Positions 45,293-56,711 of a stretch of DNA of 64,000 nt are shown one piece after another; the stretch's first letter is position 1; every line of letters begins with the position of its first letter. Source of the DNA: Aeromonas schubertii (GTDB taxonomy: Bacteria; Pseudomonadota; Gammaproteobacteria; Enterobacterales; Aeromonadaceae); the NCBI RefSeq assembly GCF_000820105.1, contig NZ_CDDB01000041.1, positions 56,266 to 120,265 of the forward strand. Reading direction: 5' to 3'. A program made the translations under genes and the position numbers. The notes beneath the pieces were generated by a model, which searched no databases, was not told where the DNA came from, and saw only the letters and a program-made list of their open reading frames with translations.

Positions 45293-45601
45293 TTAGTCGT
45301 CGCCCTGACCATGTTCGATAAGCGCAGCCTCAATGGTGCGTTGCAGCATCTTGATGCGCTTGTCCATGGTCTCAGAGTATTGGTGATTCTTCTCTTTTTC
45401 AAGGCAGAGCTCATGGCAGAAATTGAGCGCTGCCATGATGGCCAGCTGTTCGTTGCTGGAGACGCGGGAACGCTGGCGAAGCTCGATCAGCTTCTCGTTG
45501 AGCTGGGTGGCCGCTGCCTGCAAGGCTGCCTGCTGTCCCGGCGGACAGGAGACCTTGTAGGGCCGACCCAGGATCACGATTTCAACGGCCTCTGTACTCA
45601 T
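45293..45601 (-). CDS. zapA: Cell division protein ZapA
   Basis: 102 residues. The N-terminal globular part ('VEIVILGRPYKVSCPPGQQAALQAAATQLNEKL') and the C-terminal coiled coil ('LCLEKEKNHQYSETMDKRIKMLQRTIEAAL') match ZapA, which bundles FtsZ protofilaments at the Z-ring. It sits upstream of ssrS and divergent from ygfB, as in E. coli and Vibrio. Confidence 0.94.
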   Translation of the reverse strand: MSTEAVEIVILGRPYKVSCPPGQQAALQAAATQLNEKLIELRQRSRVSSNEQLAIMAALNFCHELCLEKEKNHQYSETMDKRIKMLQRTIEAALIEHGQGDD

Positions 45602-45762
45602 GCCTTCCTCGATTGGACTTGGCCTCGTGGGGCCCGGGTCCGCTTGGATAACTGGGCGGGACTATATAGCGCATAGTGTGAAGTTTCAAGGCCTTGCTGG
45701 CTCTGGTGCGGGTCGGGTGATAGGATCTTGGGCACATATGCTGCAACTTTGAGCGACACGAG

Positions 45763-46332
45763 ATGAAAGAGGCTAATGGCGTAAGTTACGAGACCCTGGT
45801 CACCCTTTTCGAGCAACACGATCTGATGGCCACCGCGGTGGAGGCCCATGCCGTGGTATGCGGTCTGATCTGCGGGGGTTGTCCCCTCGACGGCAAGAGC
45901 TGGTTGCCTCACCTTAACGATCTCATCAACGACGGTTTCGGCCTGCCGAGTCCGGTTCGTCAGGCAATGACCTCCCTCTACGACTCGGTGATCGCCTCCC
46001 TGATGGCTCAGAAAGGGGTCGAGCTGATGCTGCCGCCGGACGAGGCCCCCCTCGACGAGCGTATCGATGCCCTGGTGGAGTGGTCCCAGGCTTTCCTTGC
46101 CGGTTTTGGGGTGGTGCAGCAGGAGCTGGGTAAGGCCTCCGAGGAGCTGCAGGAGATGGTGCGCGATATCGCCAACATCACCCAGGTCTCGGATGAGCTG
46201 GATCAGGAGGACGAAGAGAACGAGGCTGCCTTCCTGGTGCTTTACGAGCACGTCAAACTCGGCGTCATGATGGCCTTCGAGGAGTGTGGCAAGCGTCCCT
46301 CCACCCCTGCCAGCGCACCGACGCTGCATTGA
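45763..46332 (+). CDS. ygfB: UPF0149 family protein YgfB
   Basis: 189 residues, all-helical and acidic. Family signature: 'AVEAHAVVCGLICGG' near the N-terminus and 'FLAGFGVVQQELGKASEELQEMVRDIANIT' in the C-terminal half. The biochemical function is not established here, though in Pseudomonas a YgfB homologue modulates gene expression linked to beta-lactam resistance. It heads a gene string leading to ubiH; the pepP gene usually found between ygfB and ubiH is missing. Confidence 0.92.
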   Translation: MKEANGVSYETLVTLFEQHDLMATAVEAHAVVCGLICGGCPLDGKSWLPHLNDLINDGFGLPSPVRQAMTSLYDSVIASLMAQKGVELMLPPDEAPLDERIDALVEWSQAFLAGFGVVQQELGKASEELQEMVRDIANITQVSDELDQEDEENEAAFLVLYEHVKLGVMMAFEECGKRPSTPASAPTLH

Positions 46333-46426
46333 TCCGGTGAGAAGTGCCGGGTGGCTCGCACCCCGGCGGCGGGGGCTGTGTTACCATGGCCCCCATCTTT
46401 TTACTCTCCACCGCGTGGAACCCTGC

Positions 46427-47623
46427 ATGTCAGTTAACCACTACGATGTCGCCATCGTTGGCGGCGGCATGAGCGGCGCCTGTCTGGCGCTGGCGCTCTC
46501 TCGTCTTCCGTTACGGGTGGCGCTGCTGGAGGCGACCGAGCCCGACGTGGCCCACCACCCCGCCTTCGATGCCCGTGCCATCGCCCTCTCGGCCGGTAGC
46601 GTCGATGCCTTGAGCCGGCACGGGATCTGGCCCCTGCTGGCCGAACAGGCCGAGCCTATCACCCGGATCCACGTCTCCGATGCCGGTCATCTTGGGCAGG
46701 TGAGGATGGCGGCACAAGATTACCGGCTGTCGGCGCTCGGTCAGGTGATTGAGCTCACGACCACCGGGCGTGCCCTGCAACAGGCCCTGGCCAGGGCTCA
46801 CAATGTGGATATCTACTGCCCGGTGACGCCGGTGGATCTGCAGCCCGGTGTCGAGGCGGTCTCCATGACCCTTGAAGATGGGCGGGCCCTCTCCACCCGT
46901 CTTCTGGTGGCGGCCGACGGGGGGCAGTCGTTTGTGCGCGATGCCTTGAAGATCCCCGTCACGCGTCACGACTTTGAGCAAAGTGCACTGATCGCCACCG
47001 TCAAGACGTCCGAGCATCCGCAAGGGCGTGCCTTCGAGCGCTTCACCAAGGGGGGACCGCTGGCCCTGCTGCCACTGCCTGGTGGACTCAGCTCCCTGGT
47101 ATGGAGCGTGCCGCGCCATGAGGCTCCCGAGCTCGCAGACCTGCCCGATGCGGCCTTTTTGGCTCGTCTGCAACAGGCCTTTGGCTGGCGCCTCGGACGC
47201 ATCGAGCAGACAGGGCCGCGCCACCTCTATCCCTTGATCATGACTCAGGCCCCCTGGCCCATCGGACAGCGCACCGTGCTGCTCGGCAATGCGGCCCATC
47301 TGCTACACCCCATTGCGGGTCAAGGCTTTAACCTCGGCATGCGCGACATCGATCAACTGGTGCTGACCCTCGAAGAGGGGCTGAGCCGGGGCGAGCTGCC
47401 CGGCGATCACGAGATGCTGCGACGCTACTGGGGGCGACGTCGTCAGGATCAACAGGACACCATCTGGCTCACCAGCGCACTCGCCCAGCTCTTTTCCAAC
47501 GACTATGCCCCCCTGGTGGCAGGCCGTAATCTGGGGCTTTCCCTGATGGGCCATCTGTCCATGATGCAGCGTCCCCTGGTGGCACAGACCCTGGGCTTTG
47601 GTGCTGCCCCCTCCGCGCACTGA
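46427..47623 (+). CDS. ubiH: 2-octaprenyl-6-methoxyphenol hydroxylase UbiH
   Basis: 398 residues, class A flavoprotein monooxygenase. N-terminal FAD motif 'YDVAIVGGGMSGACLALALS', middle DG motif 'LLVAADGGQSFVRD', and C-terminal GD-like motif 'VLLGNAAHLLHPIAGQGFNLGMRDI'. In the last motif Asn-Ala replaces the usual Gly-Asp, as is common in UbiH. It performs a ring hydroxylation in ubiquinone synthesis within the Ubi complex. The ATG at 46427 is chosen because it starts right before the FAD motif; it lies 94 bp after ygfB. Confidence 0.93.
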   Translation: MSVNHYDVAIVGGGMSGACLALALSRLPLRVALLEATEPDVAHHPAFDARAIALSAGSVDALSRHGIWPLLAEQAEPITRIHVSDAGHLGQVRMAAQDYRLSALGQVIELTTTGRALQQALARAHNVDIYCPVTPVDLQPGVEAVSMTLEDGRALSTRLLVAADGGQSFVRDALKIPVTRHDFEQSALIATVKTSEHPQGRAFERFTKGGPLALLPLPGGLSSLVWSVPRHEAPELADLPDAAFLARLQQAFGWRLGRIEQTGPRHLYPLIMTQAPWPIGQRTVLLGNAAHLLHPIAGQGFNLGMRDIDQLVLTLEEGLSRGELPGDHEMLRRYWGRRRQDQQDTIWLTSALAQLFSNDYAPLVAGRNLGLSLMGHLSMMQRPLVAQTLGFGAAPSAH

Positions 47624-47634
47624 AAGGAATTCCT

Positions 47635-48846
47635 ATGCAAACTTTCGATCTCATCATCAACGGCGGCGGCATGGTCGGGTTGGCTCTGGCAGGCGCCCTC
47701 AAGGGGAGCGGCCTGCGTATCGCCATCATAGAGGGGGGCGTACCCGAGCAGACCCTGGGGCCGGTGGCCGACAATCGGGTCAGTGCCCTGAGCCTGGCCA
47801 GCCAGCAGTTGCTGCGCCGGATCGGCGCCTGGCAAGGAATTGAGGCACGCCGCCTGCAGCCCTACACCCGTATGGAGGTGTGGGAGCAAGACAGTTTTGG
47901 CCGTATCCAGTTTGATGCGGCGCCTCTGCGCCAGCCGGCGCTTGGTCATATCGTCGAAAACAGGGTGATCCAGCTGGCGCTGCTCGAGGCGCTGGAGGGC
48001 GCGGCGGGGGTCACTCTTGTTACTCCGGTCCGGGCCACGTCGCTGCAGGTGGGGGAGAGTGGCGCCGTGCTGCTGCTCGAGGATGGTCGCGCTCTCGCTG
48101 CCAGGTTAGTGGTGGCCGCCGACGGGGCCCACTCCTGGTTGCGTCGTCAGGCCGATATTCCGCTCACCAGCTGGGACTATGGCCATCACGCCCTGGTGGC
48201 GACGGTGCAAACCAAAGATCCCCATGGCGGCGTCGCGCGCCAGATCTTCACCCCGGACGGGCCGCTCGCCTTCCTGCCGCTCTGGGACGAGCACACCTGC
48301 TCCATCGTCTGGTCTCTGCCCCCGGCGCGGGCCGATGCATTGACCCAGTGCGATGAGGCGGACTTCAACCGCCGTCTTACCGTCGCCTTCGATGGCCGCC
48401 TTGGCCTGTGTCAGGTTCTGGGGGCGCGCAGTGCCATACCGCTCACCGCTCGCTTTGCTCGCGATTTTGCCCGTGAGCGGTTGGCCCTGATTGGGGATGC
48501 CGCCCACACCATACACCCTCTGGCAGGGCAGGGGGTCAATCTGGGGCTGCTCGATGTGGCGGCCCTGGCCGAGCAGATCCTCTCGGTACAGCGCGCCGGG
48601 GGCGATATCGGTCGGCTCGAGAGCCTGCGCCCGTTTGAGCGGGCGCGCAAGGCGGAGGCGGCGCAAATGCTGGCCGCCATGGAGGGGCTCAAGCGGCTGT
48701 TTGCGGGCCGTCACCCGTTAAAGAAGCTGGTTCGAGGGGTTGGCTTGCTGGTGACCGATCTCGCCGTCCCCATCAAGGAGCGTTTCATCCTTGCCGCCAT
48801 GGGGGTAGAGGCATTACCCCCTACCTTTACGAATGAAAAAAACTAA
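47635..48846 (+). CDS. ubiI: FAD-dependent ubiquinone hydroxylase UbiI (VisC)
   Basis: 403 residues, paralogous to the preceding UbiH. Motifs: 'FDLIINGGGMVGLALAGALKG', 'LVVAADGAHSWLRRQADIP' and 'RLALIGDAAHTIHPLAGQGVNLGLLDVAALAEQI'. The E. coli gene at this place (visC/ubiI) encodes the C5-hydroxylase of ubiquinone synthesis; orthology is inferred from synteny ubiH-ubiI-gcvTHP and sequence. It starts 11 bp after the ubiH stop. An intrinsic terminator follows. Confidence 0.9.
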   Translation: MQTFDLIINGGGMVGLALAGALKGSGLRIAIIEGGVPEQTLGPVADNRVSALSLASQQLLRRIGAWQGIEARRLQPYTRMEVWEQDSFGRIQFDAAPLRQPALGHIVENRVIQLALLEALEGAAGVTLVTPVRATSLQVGESGAVLLLEDGRALAARLVVAADGAHSWLRRQADIPLTSWDYGHHALVATVQTKDPHGGVARQIFTPDGPLAFLPLWDEHTCSIVWSLPPARADALTQCDEADFNRRLTVAFDGRLGLCQVLGARSAIPLTARFARDFARERLALIGDAAHTIHPLAGQGVNLGLLDVAALAEQILSVQRAGGDIGRLESLRPFERARKAEAAQMLAAMEGLKRLFAGRHPLKKLVRGVGLLVTDLAVPIKERFILAAMGVEALPPTFTNEKN

Positions 48847-48885
48847 TAAAAACACCATTTTTACCAAATTTAAGTAATGCGATAT

Positions 48886-48917
48886 GGCTATCGGCGTACT
48901 CTCGGCGATAGCCTTTT
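48886..48917 (+). terminator. Intrinsic terminator after ubiI
   Basis: Stem GGCTATCG / CGATAGCC with a 12-nt loop, followed by TTTT. Confidence 0.75.
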
Positions 48918-48929
48918 ATATTGGCTGGC

Positions 48930-48945
48930 ACGCAAACGTTTTTAC
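48930..48945 (+). promoter_or_regulatory. PurR box upstream of gcvTHP
   Basis: ACGCAAACGTTTTTAC matches 14 of 16 positions of the PurR consensus. PurR control of gcvTHP is established in E. coli, where glycine cleavage supplies one-carbon units for purines. The box is about 260 bp before gcvT, so the promoter probably lies near it, with a long leader. Confidence 0.75.
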
Positions 48946-49203
48946 TCAAAATGTGACGGAGCAGTGAAATCTGGTGTTTTATGTTGCATTAAGCTAGGGA
49001 GATCTGGTTTTCTCACTATGTTTTTTCCGGTGAGTGGAGTGTCGTTATGACTGCCGGATTAGTTTTTTTTAAGTCAGGTGCGGTTCTACCGGATCTTGCC
49101 ATGGCTTATAATCCGCTTCATTCAAGGACCCGGCCCGACTCGCGATGTCGAGAGGCCATCCCGCCCGCGAGCCTTCTGTGGGCAGAGAGCAAGGAAAAGT
49201 GAG

Positions 49204-50301
49204 ATGACCCAGAAAACCGTTCTGCATCCCAAACATCTGGAAGCCGGTGCCAAGATGGTCGACTTCCACGGTTGGGAGATGCCCATCAACTACGGCTCCC
49301 AGATTGAAGAGCACCACGCGGTGCGTGGTGACGCCGGCATGTTCGATGTCTCCCACATGACCATCGTCGATTTGCACGGCGAGCGGGTCAAACCCTTCCT
49401 GCAGCACCTGCTGGCCAATGACGTGGCCAAACTGACCCAGCCTGGCAAGGCCCTCTATACCGGCATGCTGACCGCCGATGGCGGCGTCATCGACGATCTC
49501 ATCGTCTATTTCCTCGGTGACACCTTCTACCGCCTGGTGGTCAACTCGGCGACCCGGGAGAAGGATCTGGCCTGGATCACCCATCACGCAGCCGATTTTG
49601 GCGTCACCGCCACCGAGCGCCCCGAGCTTGCCATGATCGCGGTGCAAGGGCCCAAGGCCAAGCTCAAGGTGGCCACCGTATTGAGCGCCGCCCAGCGCAC
49701 TGCCGTGGTAGGGATGAAGCCCTTCTTCGGCGTGCAGGCGGGGGATCTCTTTATCGCCACCACCGGCTACACCGGCGAAGAGGGCTACGAAATCGTGGTG
49801 CCCGAGCAGAAGGCGTGTGAGCTGTGGCAGGCCCTGCTGGATGCGGGCGTCGCCCCGTGCGGCCTGGGCGCACGCGATACCCTGCGCCTGGAGGCGGGCA
49901 TGAACCTCTATGGCCAGGACATGGACGAGTCGGTCTCTCCGCTCGCCGCCAACATGGCCTGGACCATCGCCTGGGAGCCGAGCGATCGCGCCTTTATCGG
50001 CCGCGCCGCGCTCGAGTCCCAAAAGGTTGCCGCCAATCAGCCCAAGCTGGTGGGGCTGGTGATGGAAGAGAAGGGAGTGCTGCGTGCCGGCATGCCGGTC
50101 ACTTTCACCACCGAAGCCGATGAGGCGCGTGAAGGCGTCATCACCTCCGGTACCTTTTCCCCGACCCTGGGCCTCTCCATCGCCCTGGCCCGTGTCCCCC
50201 GCGACATCGGTGCCACCGCCCAGGTGGAGATCCGCAAGAAACTGGTGACCGTCGCCGTCACCAAGCCGGCCTTTGTGCGCAACGGCCAGAAGATCGTCTG
50301 A
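49204..50301 (+). CDS. gcvT: Glycine cleavage system T protein (aminomethyltransferase)
   Basis: 365 residues (E. coli 364). Landmarks: '[35 protein letters not shown]', '[55 protein letters not shown]' (folate-binding region) and '[20 protein letters not shown]'. It moves the methylene group from lipoyl-GcvH to tetrahydrofolate and releases ammonia. The ATG at 49204 has AAGGAAAAGTGAG upstream; earlier in-frame ATGs lie in non-conserved leader sequence. It is the first gene of gcvTHP. Confidence 0.96.
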   Translation: MTQKTVLHPKHLEAGAKMVDFHGWEMPINYGSQIEEHHAVRGDAGMFDVSHMTIVDLHGERVKPFLQHLLANDVAKLTQPGKALYTGMLTADGGVIDDLIVYFLGDTFYRLVVNSATREKDLAWITHHAADFGVTATERPELAMIAVQGPKAKLKVATVLSAAQRTAVVGMKPFFGVQAGDLFIATTGYTGEEGYEIVVPEQKACELWQALLDAGVAPCGLGARDTLRLEAGMNLYGQDMDESVSPLAANMAWTIAWEPSDRAFIGRAALESQKVAANQPKLVGLVMEEKGVLRAGMPVTFTTEADEAREGVITSGTFSPTLGLSIALARVPRDIGATAQVEIRKKLVTVAVTKPAFVRNGQKIV

Positions 50302-50323
50302 CTGAGAATAAAGGAAGCTGAAA

Positions 50324-50713
50324 ATGAGCCATATCCCGAGCGAACTGAAATATGCCACCTCCCACGAGTGGATCCGTGTCGAAGCCAACGGTGAGGCCGT
50401 GGTCGGCATCACAGAGCACGCCCAGGAGCTCTTGGGCGACATGGTGTTCGTCGACCTGCCCGAGGTGGGCAAGCAGGTGAGCGCCGGTGACGACTGCGCC
50501 GTGGCCGAGTCGGTCAAGGCCGCCTCTGACATCTACTCCCCGGTGAGCGGCGAGATCCTGGCCGTTAACGAAGAGCTGGAGGGGAGCCCCGAGCTGGTCA
50601 ACTCCGACCCCTACGGCGCCGGCTGGCTGTTTCGCATCAAACTGGACGACGAGGGCGAGCTGGCCAATCTGCTGGACGCCGATGGTTATCAGGGCGTGGT
50701 GGACGAAGCCTGA
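50324..50713 (+). CDS. gcvH: Glycine cleavage system H protein (lipoyl carrier)
   Basis: 129 residues, the E. coli length. '[43 protein letters not shown]' and the lipoylation site '[17 protein letters not shown]' (Lys about residue 65) are intact. It shuttles the aminomethyl intermediate between GcvP, GcvT and GcvL. Spacing is 22 bp after gcvT, with AAGGAAG upstream of the ATG. Confidence 0.97.
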   Translation: MSHIPSELKYATSHEWIRVEANGEAVVGITEHAQELLGDMVFVDLPEVGKQVSAGDDCAVAESVKAASDIYSPVSGEILAVNEELEGSPELVNSDPYGAGWLFRIKLDDEGELANLLDADGYQGVVDEA

Positions 50714-50857
50714 TGAACGAAGGCCCTGCCAGTGCGGGGCCTCTTTGTATCATCCCGGTGGAATTTAGCGCCCGTGCCTTGCGGCACATTGAACATGAGT
50801 GCATGCCTGCCCGGTCTTTGGCCGTGGGGGGCAGAGATAACAAGGAAGAGAAGGGAC

Positions 50858-53734
<2,877 letters not shown>

Positions 53735-53754
53735 TCGGATTGATACCAAGGGGA

Positions 53755-53782
53755 GGGAGGCCTGTGTGCCTCCCTCTTTTTT
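53755..53782 (+). terminator. Intrinsic terminator after gcvP
   Basis: Stem GGGAGGC / GCCTCCC, loop CTGTGT, followed by TCTTTTTT. Confidence 0.9.
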
Positions 53783-54072
53783 ATGGAGCGGTGTGGACAT
53801 GGTCAGATGAGGTGACAGCTGAATCTAATCAAATCCAGTCAACGGTGTTTATCGGCCAAGACGGGGCGATGTGGTGGCCAGTTAATCGTCGAATGACTCA
53901 ATTGAGGTAGGCGATGAGTGGTATCGGCGCCTCATTAATGGTAAAATTTTGCCGTTTTCAGGCTTCCCTGGCCGCATGAGGTTTATCTGCGGTACGGGCC
54001 CGGAGTGGCACTTATCGGGAGCGATAAATGAACCACAGCGATAACGTACAGAGCACGAGATTGGTTAAAAGC

Positions 54073-54109
54073 AGCGTGTTGGGAGCTGTAACCCACGTGC
54101 GGTAGCCTT
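54073..54109 (+). promoter_or_regulatory. JUMPstart/ops-like element (RfaH recruitment) of the polysaccharide operon
   Basis: The stretch contains TGGGAGCTGTAACCCA followed by GTGCGGTAGCCT (54097-54108). This lines up with the JUMPstart of enterobacterial O-antigen and capsule operons (TGGTAGCTGTTAAGCCA, then the ops core GGCGGTAGCGT). The element normally recruits the antiterminator RfaH to RNA polymerase and allows reading through long, AT-rich surface-polysaccharide operons. It lies about 180 bp before rmlB. Confidence 0.8.
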
Positions 54110-54291
54110 GTCTTTTGATAATGTATTGCCTGATATTCATCCACTTTCTTGGGCCTCGCGCTCGTTTGGTCGGCACCTTTCCTGCCTACTTTATTCCTTC
54201 GGTTACTGAACCTGTCGTTTTGCAAGGAGCCTGTTAGCTCCTGCTCTGCATGTTCGCTTCTATTACCCTTCTGACGTGGTTAAAGAGACTC

Positions 54292-55398
54292 ATGAAAATT
54301 TTGGTCACCGGCGGCGCCGGCTTTATCGGCTCTGCCGTGGTTCGTCATATCATTCGAGACACCCAGGATGCGGTGGTTAACCTCGACAAGCTCACCTATG
54401 CGGGTAACCTCGAATCGCTGGCCGATGTATCGTCAAGCGATCGTTATGCCTTCGAGCAGGTGGATATCTGCAATCGCGCCGAGCTGGATCGGGTATTTGC
54501 CCAGCACCAGCCGGATGCGGTGATGCACCTGGCGGCCGAGAGCCACGTTGATCGCTCCATTACAGGCCCGGCGGATTTTATCGAGACCAACATCGTCGGC
54601 ACCTACATGCTGCTGGAGGCCGCTCGCGCCTACTGGAATGATCTGAACGAGGTACGCAAGGCAGCTTTCCGCTTCCATCACATCTCCACCGACGAGGTAT
54701 ATGGCGACCTGCCCCATCCGGATGAAGTGGGCCCCGGTGTGGCACTGCCGCTCTTTACCGAAACTACCCCCTATGCCCCCAGCAGCCCCTATTCTGCCTC
54801 CAAGGCCTCCAGTGACCATCTGGTGCGCGCCTGGCGCCGTACTTACGGCCTGCCGACCATCGTCACCAACTGCTCCAACAACTACGGCCCGTTCCACTTC
54901 CCCGAGAAGCTGATCCCGCTGGTCATCCTTAATGCGCTGGATGGCAAGCCGCTGCCTGTCTATGGCAAGGGCGATCAGATCCGTGACTGGCTCTATGTGG
55001 AAGATCACGCGCGTGCGCTCTACAAGGTGGCGACCACCGGCGTGGTCGGAGAGACCTACAACATCGGCGGTCACAACGAGAAGCAGAATCTGGAGGTGGT
55101 CCACACCATCTGCGATCTGCTGGACGAGATGGTGCCAAAGGTAGGCTCTTATCGTGAGCAAATCACCTATGTGGCGGATCGCCCTGGCCACGATCGCCGT
55201 TATGCCATCGATGCGACCAAGATGAGCAGTGAGCTTGCTTGGCAGCCGCAAGAAACCTTCGAATCCGGGATCCGCAAGACGGTGCAGTGGTATCTGGATA
55301 ACCAGCAGTGGGTGGGCAACGTCAAGAGTGGTGCCTATCAATCCTGGATTGAGCAGCACTATTCTGCGATTGGAAAGAACGATGGGGAGCGTGCCTGA
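54292..55398 (+). CDS. rmlB: dTDP-glucose 4,6-dehydratase
   Basis: 368 residues. Extended SDR with NAD motif '[18 protein letters not shown]', '[35 protein letters not shown]', active-site '[14 protein letters not shown]' (Thr-Asp-Glu) and '[22 protein letters not shown]' (YxxxK). It makes dTDP-4-keto-6-deoxyglucose, the second step of dTDP-L-rhamnose synthesis. The ATG at 54292 starts MKILVTGG directly. First gene of the rml operon behind the JUMPstart; its stop overlaps the rmlD ATG by one base (TGATG). Confidence 0.97.
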   Translation: MKILVTGGAGFIGSAVVRHIIRDTQDAVVNLDKLTYAGNLESLADVSSSDRYAFEQVDICNRAELDRVFAQHQPDAVMHLAAESHVDRSITGPADFIETNIVGTYMLLEAARAYWNDLNEVRKAAFRFHHISTDEVYGDLPHPDEVGPGVALPLFTETTPYAPSSPYSASKASSDHLVRAWRRTYGLPTIVTNCSNNYGPFHFPEKLIPLVILNALDGKPLPVYGKGDQIRDWLYVEDHARALYKVATTGVVGETYNIGGHNEKQNLEVVHTICDLLDEMVPKVGSYREQITYVADRPGHDRRYAIDATKMSSELAWQPQETFESGIRKTVQWYLDNQQWVGNVKSGAYQSWIEQHYSAIGKNDGERA

Positions 55399-56285
55399 TG
55401 CATATTCTGCTGTTTGGCAAAAACGGTCAGGTCGGCTGGGAGCTGCAGCGCTCGCTCGCCCCACTGGGCCGTATCACCGCCGTCGACTTCGACTCCACCG
55501 ATTATTGCGGTGACTTCAGCAACCCGGCCGGCGTGGCGGAGACTGTTCGCCTGGTGAAGCCTCATGTCATCGTGAATGCAGCCGCTCATACCGCAGTCGA
55601 CAAGGCGGAGAGCGAGCGGGAGTTTGCCGAGCTGCTTAACGCAACCAGCGTGGCAGCAATTGCCAAAGAAGCGGAAGCATTGGGAGCTTGGCTGGTACAC
55701 TACTCCACCGATTATGTATTCGATGGCAGTGGCGAACGTCCCTGGGTTGAAACCGATGCGACGGCTCCTCTCAACGTCTATGGTGAGACCAAGCTTGCCG
55801 GGGAACAGGGGGCTGCTCTCTGCGCTCGTCATCTTATCTTCCGCACAAGCTGGGTCTATGCCGCCCGTGGCGCCAACTTCGCCAAGACCATGCTGCGTTT
55901 TGGTAAAGAGCGCAGCGAAATGTCGGTCATCAATGACCAGTTTGGCGCCCCGACCGGTGCCGAGTTGCTGGCCGATTGCACCGCCCATGCACTCCGCGTG
56001 GCGCAGCGCAAACCCGAGGTCGCCGGGCTGTATCATCTGATTGCCTCCGGCACCACCACCTGGTTTGACTACGCCCAGCTGGTGTTTGCCAACGCCAGAG
56101 AGGCGGGTGTTGAACTGGCGGTCACGCAACTCAATGCCGTGCCGACCAGCGCCTTCCCGACCCCGGCCAAACGCCCTCATAACTCCCGCCTGGATACCAG
56201 CAAATTCCAGCGCACCTTCGATCTGGTGCTGCCGGACTGGACCGTCGGCGTGGAGCGGATGTTGACCGAGATCCTGGGCAAGTGA
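55398..56285 (+). CDS. rmlD: dTDP-4-dehydrorhamnose reductase
   Basis: 295 residues. 'ILLFGKNGQVGWELQRSLAPLG' (cofactor motif), 'HVIVNAAAHTAVDKAESE', 'YSTDYVFDGSGERPWVE', 'NVYGETKLAGEQG' (YxxxK) and 'LIFRTSWVYAARGANFAKTML' are standard RmlD features. It performs the final reduction to dTDP-L-rhamnose. It is coupled to rmlB by the TGATG overlap. Its stop is immediately followed by the left repeat array of the inserted S23 element, so the gene itself is intact. Confidence 0.96.
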   Translation: MHILLFGKNGQVGWELQRSLAPLGRITAVDFDSTDYCGDFSNPAGVAETVRLVKPHVIVNAAAHTAVDKAESEREFAELLNATSVAAIAKEAEALGAWLVHYSTDYVFDGSGERPWVETDATAPLNVYGETKLAGEQGAALCARHLIFRTSWVYAARGANFAKTMLRFGKERSEMSVINDQFGAPTGAELLADCTAHALRVAQRKPEVAGLYHLIASGTTTWFDYAQLVFANAREAGVELAVTQLNAVPTSAFPTPAKRPHNSRLDTSKFQRTFDLVLPDWTVGVERMLTEILGK

Positions 56286-56289
56286 CTTG

Positions 56290-56331
56290 TGATTCGTGAC
56301 TCGTGATTGGTAAATCGAATCCCGAATCACT
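56290..56331. repeat. Left 7-bp repeat array of the S23 element
   Basis: Six imperfect 7-bp units in strict 7-bp register. The first three are TGATTCG-like and the last two AATCCCG-like, so the array switches orientation midway. It starts 4 bases after the rmlD stop codon. Confidence 0.75.
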
Positions 56332-56354
56332 ATTTCGACCAAGGACGGCCAGCG

Positions 56355-56711
56355 ATGAAAACCCACAAACAACTCGATGTGTGGCAGCAAGCCATGGTGC
56401 TGGTCAAAATGGTCTACGACATCACTGCCAGTTTTCCTCGTGAAGAGATGTTTGGGCTAACCAGCCAAATGCGCCGGGCAGCAGTTTCAATTCCATCGAA
56501 TATTGCAGAAGGCTGCGCTCGCAGTTCAACCAAAGAGTACCTGCACTTCGTGATAATAAGTCGTGGGTCGTTATCAGAATTGGATACCCAGATCGACATT
56601 GCCATCATGCTAGGTTACTGCGATCAAAACAGTCCAGTCATTATGCAAGTTCAACGAGTCGACGCACTGGTTGGCGGACTGCAAAAACGTTTAAGAGAGA
56701 GTATTAAATGA
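56355..56711 (+). CDS. Four-helix-bundle protein of the S23 (23S rRNA intervening-sequence protein) family
   Basis: 118 residues. The family pattern is plain: '[22 protein letters not shown]', '[56 protein letters not shown]'. The family is named for proteins encoded in 23S rRNA intervening sequences (for example in Leptospira), but many genomes carry stand-alone copies; the molecular function is unknown. The ATG at 56355 starts [13 protein letters not shown]. Its TGA stop overlaps the rmlA ATG (ATGA at 56708-56711), so rmlA translation may depend on it. It interrupts an otherwise standard rmlBDAC order. Confidence 0.9.
   Translation: MKTHKQLDVWQQAMVLVKMVYDITASFPREEMFGLTSQMRRAAVSIPSNIAEGCARSSTKEYLHFVIISRGSLSELDTQIDIAIMLGYCDQNSPVIMQVQRVDALVGGLQKRLRESIK

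Larger units (their letters stand above)
48847..49203. other. 357-bp gcvTHP upstream region
   Basis: Holds the ubiI terminator and the PurR box, followed by roughly 250 bp of leader. I looked for a glycine riboswitch (paired aptamers) and did not see its conserved segments. No CTAAT clusters typical of GcvA sites were convincing. Confidence 0.55.
53735..54291. other. 557-bp region between gcvP and the polysaccharide operon
   Basis: Holds the gcvP terminator, then the promoter/leader of the polysaccharide operon. Visible here are the inverted repeat TTATCG-GGAG-CGATAA (54012-54027), a second CGATAACG at about 54039, and the JUMPstart element. No gene is supported; a short minus-strand frame here overlaps the JUMPstart and has no family resemblance. 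Confidence 0.6.

Noticed and set aside
48847-49203. Glycine riboswitch upstream of gcvT
   Set aside because: The conserved aptamer segments and tandem arrangement were looked for and not found; a PurR box accounts for known regulation.
53983-54225. An 80-codon minus-strand frame upstream of rmlB
   Set aside because: It lies across the JUMPstart element and has no conservation features.
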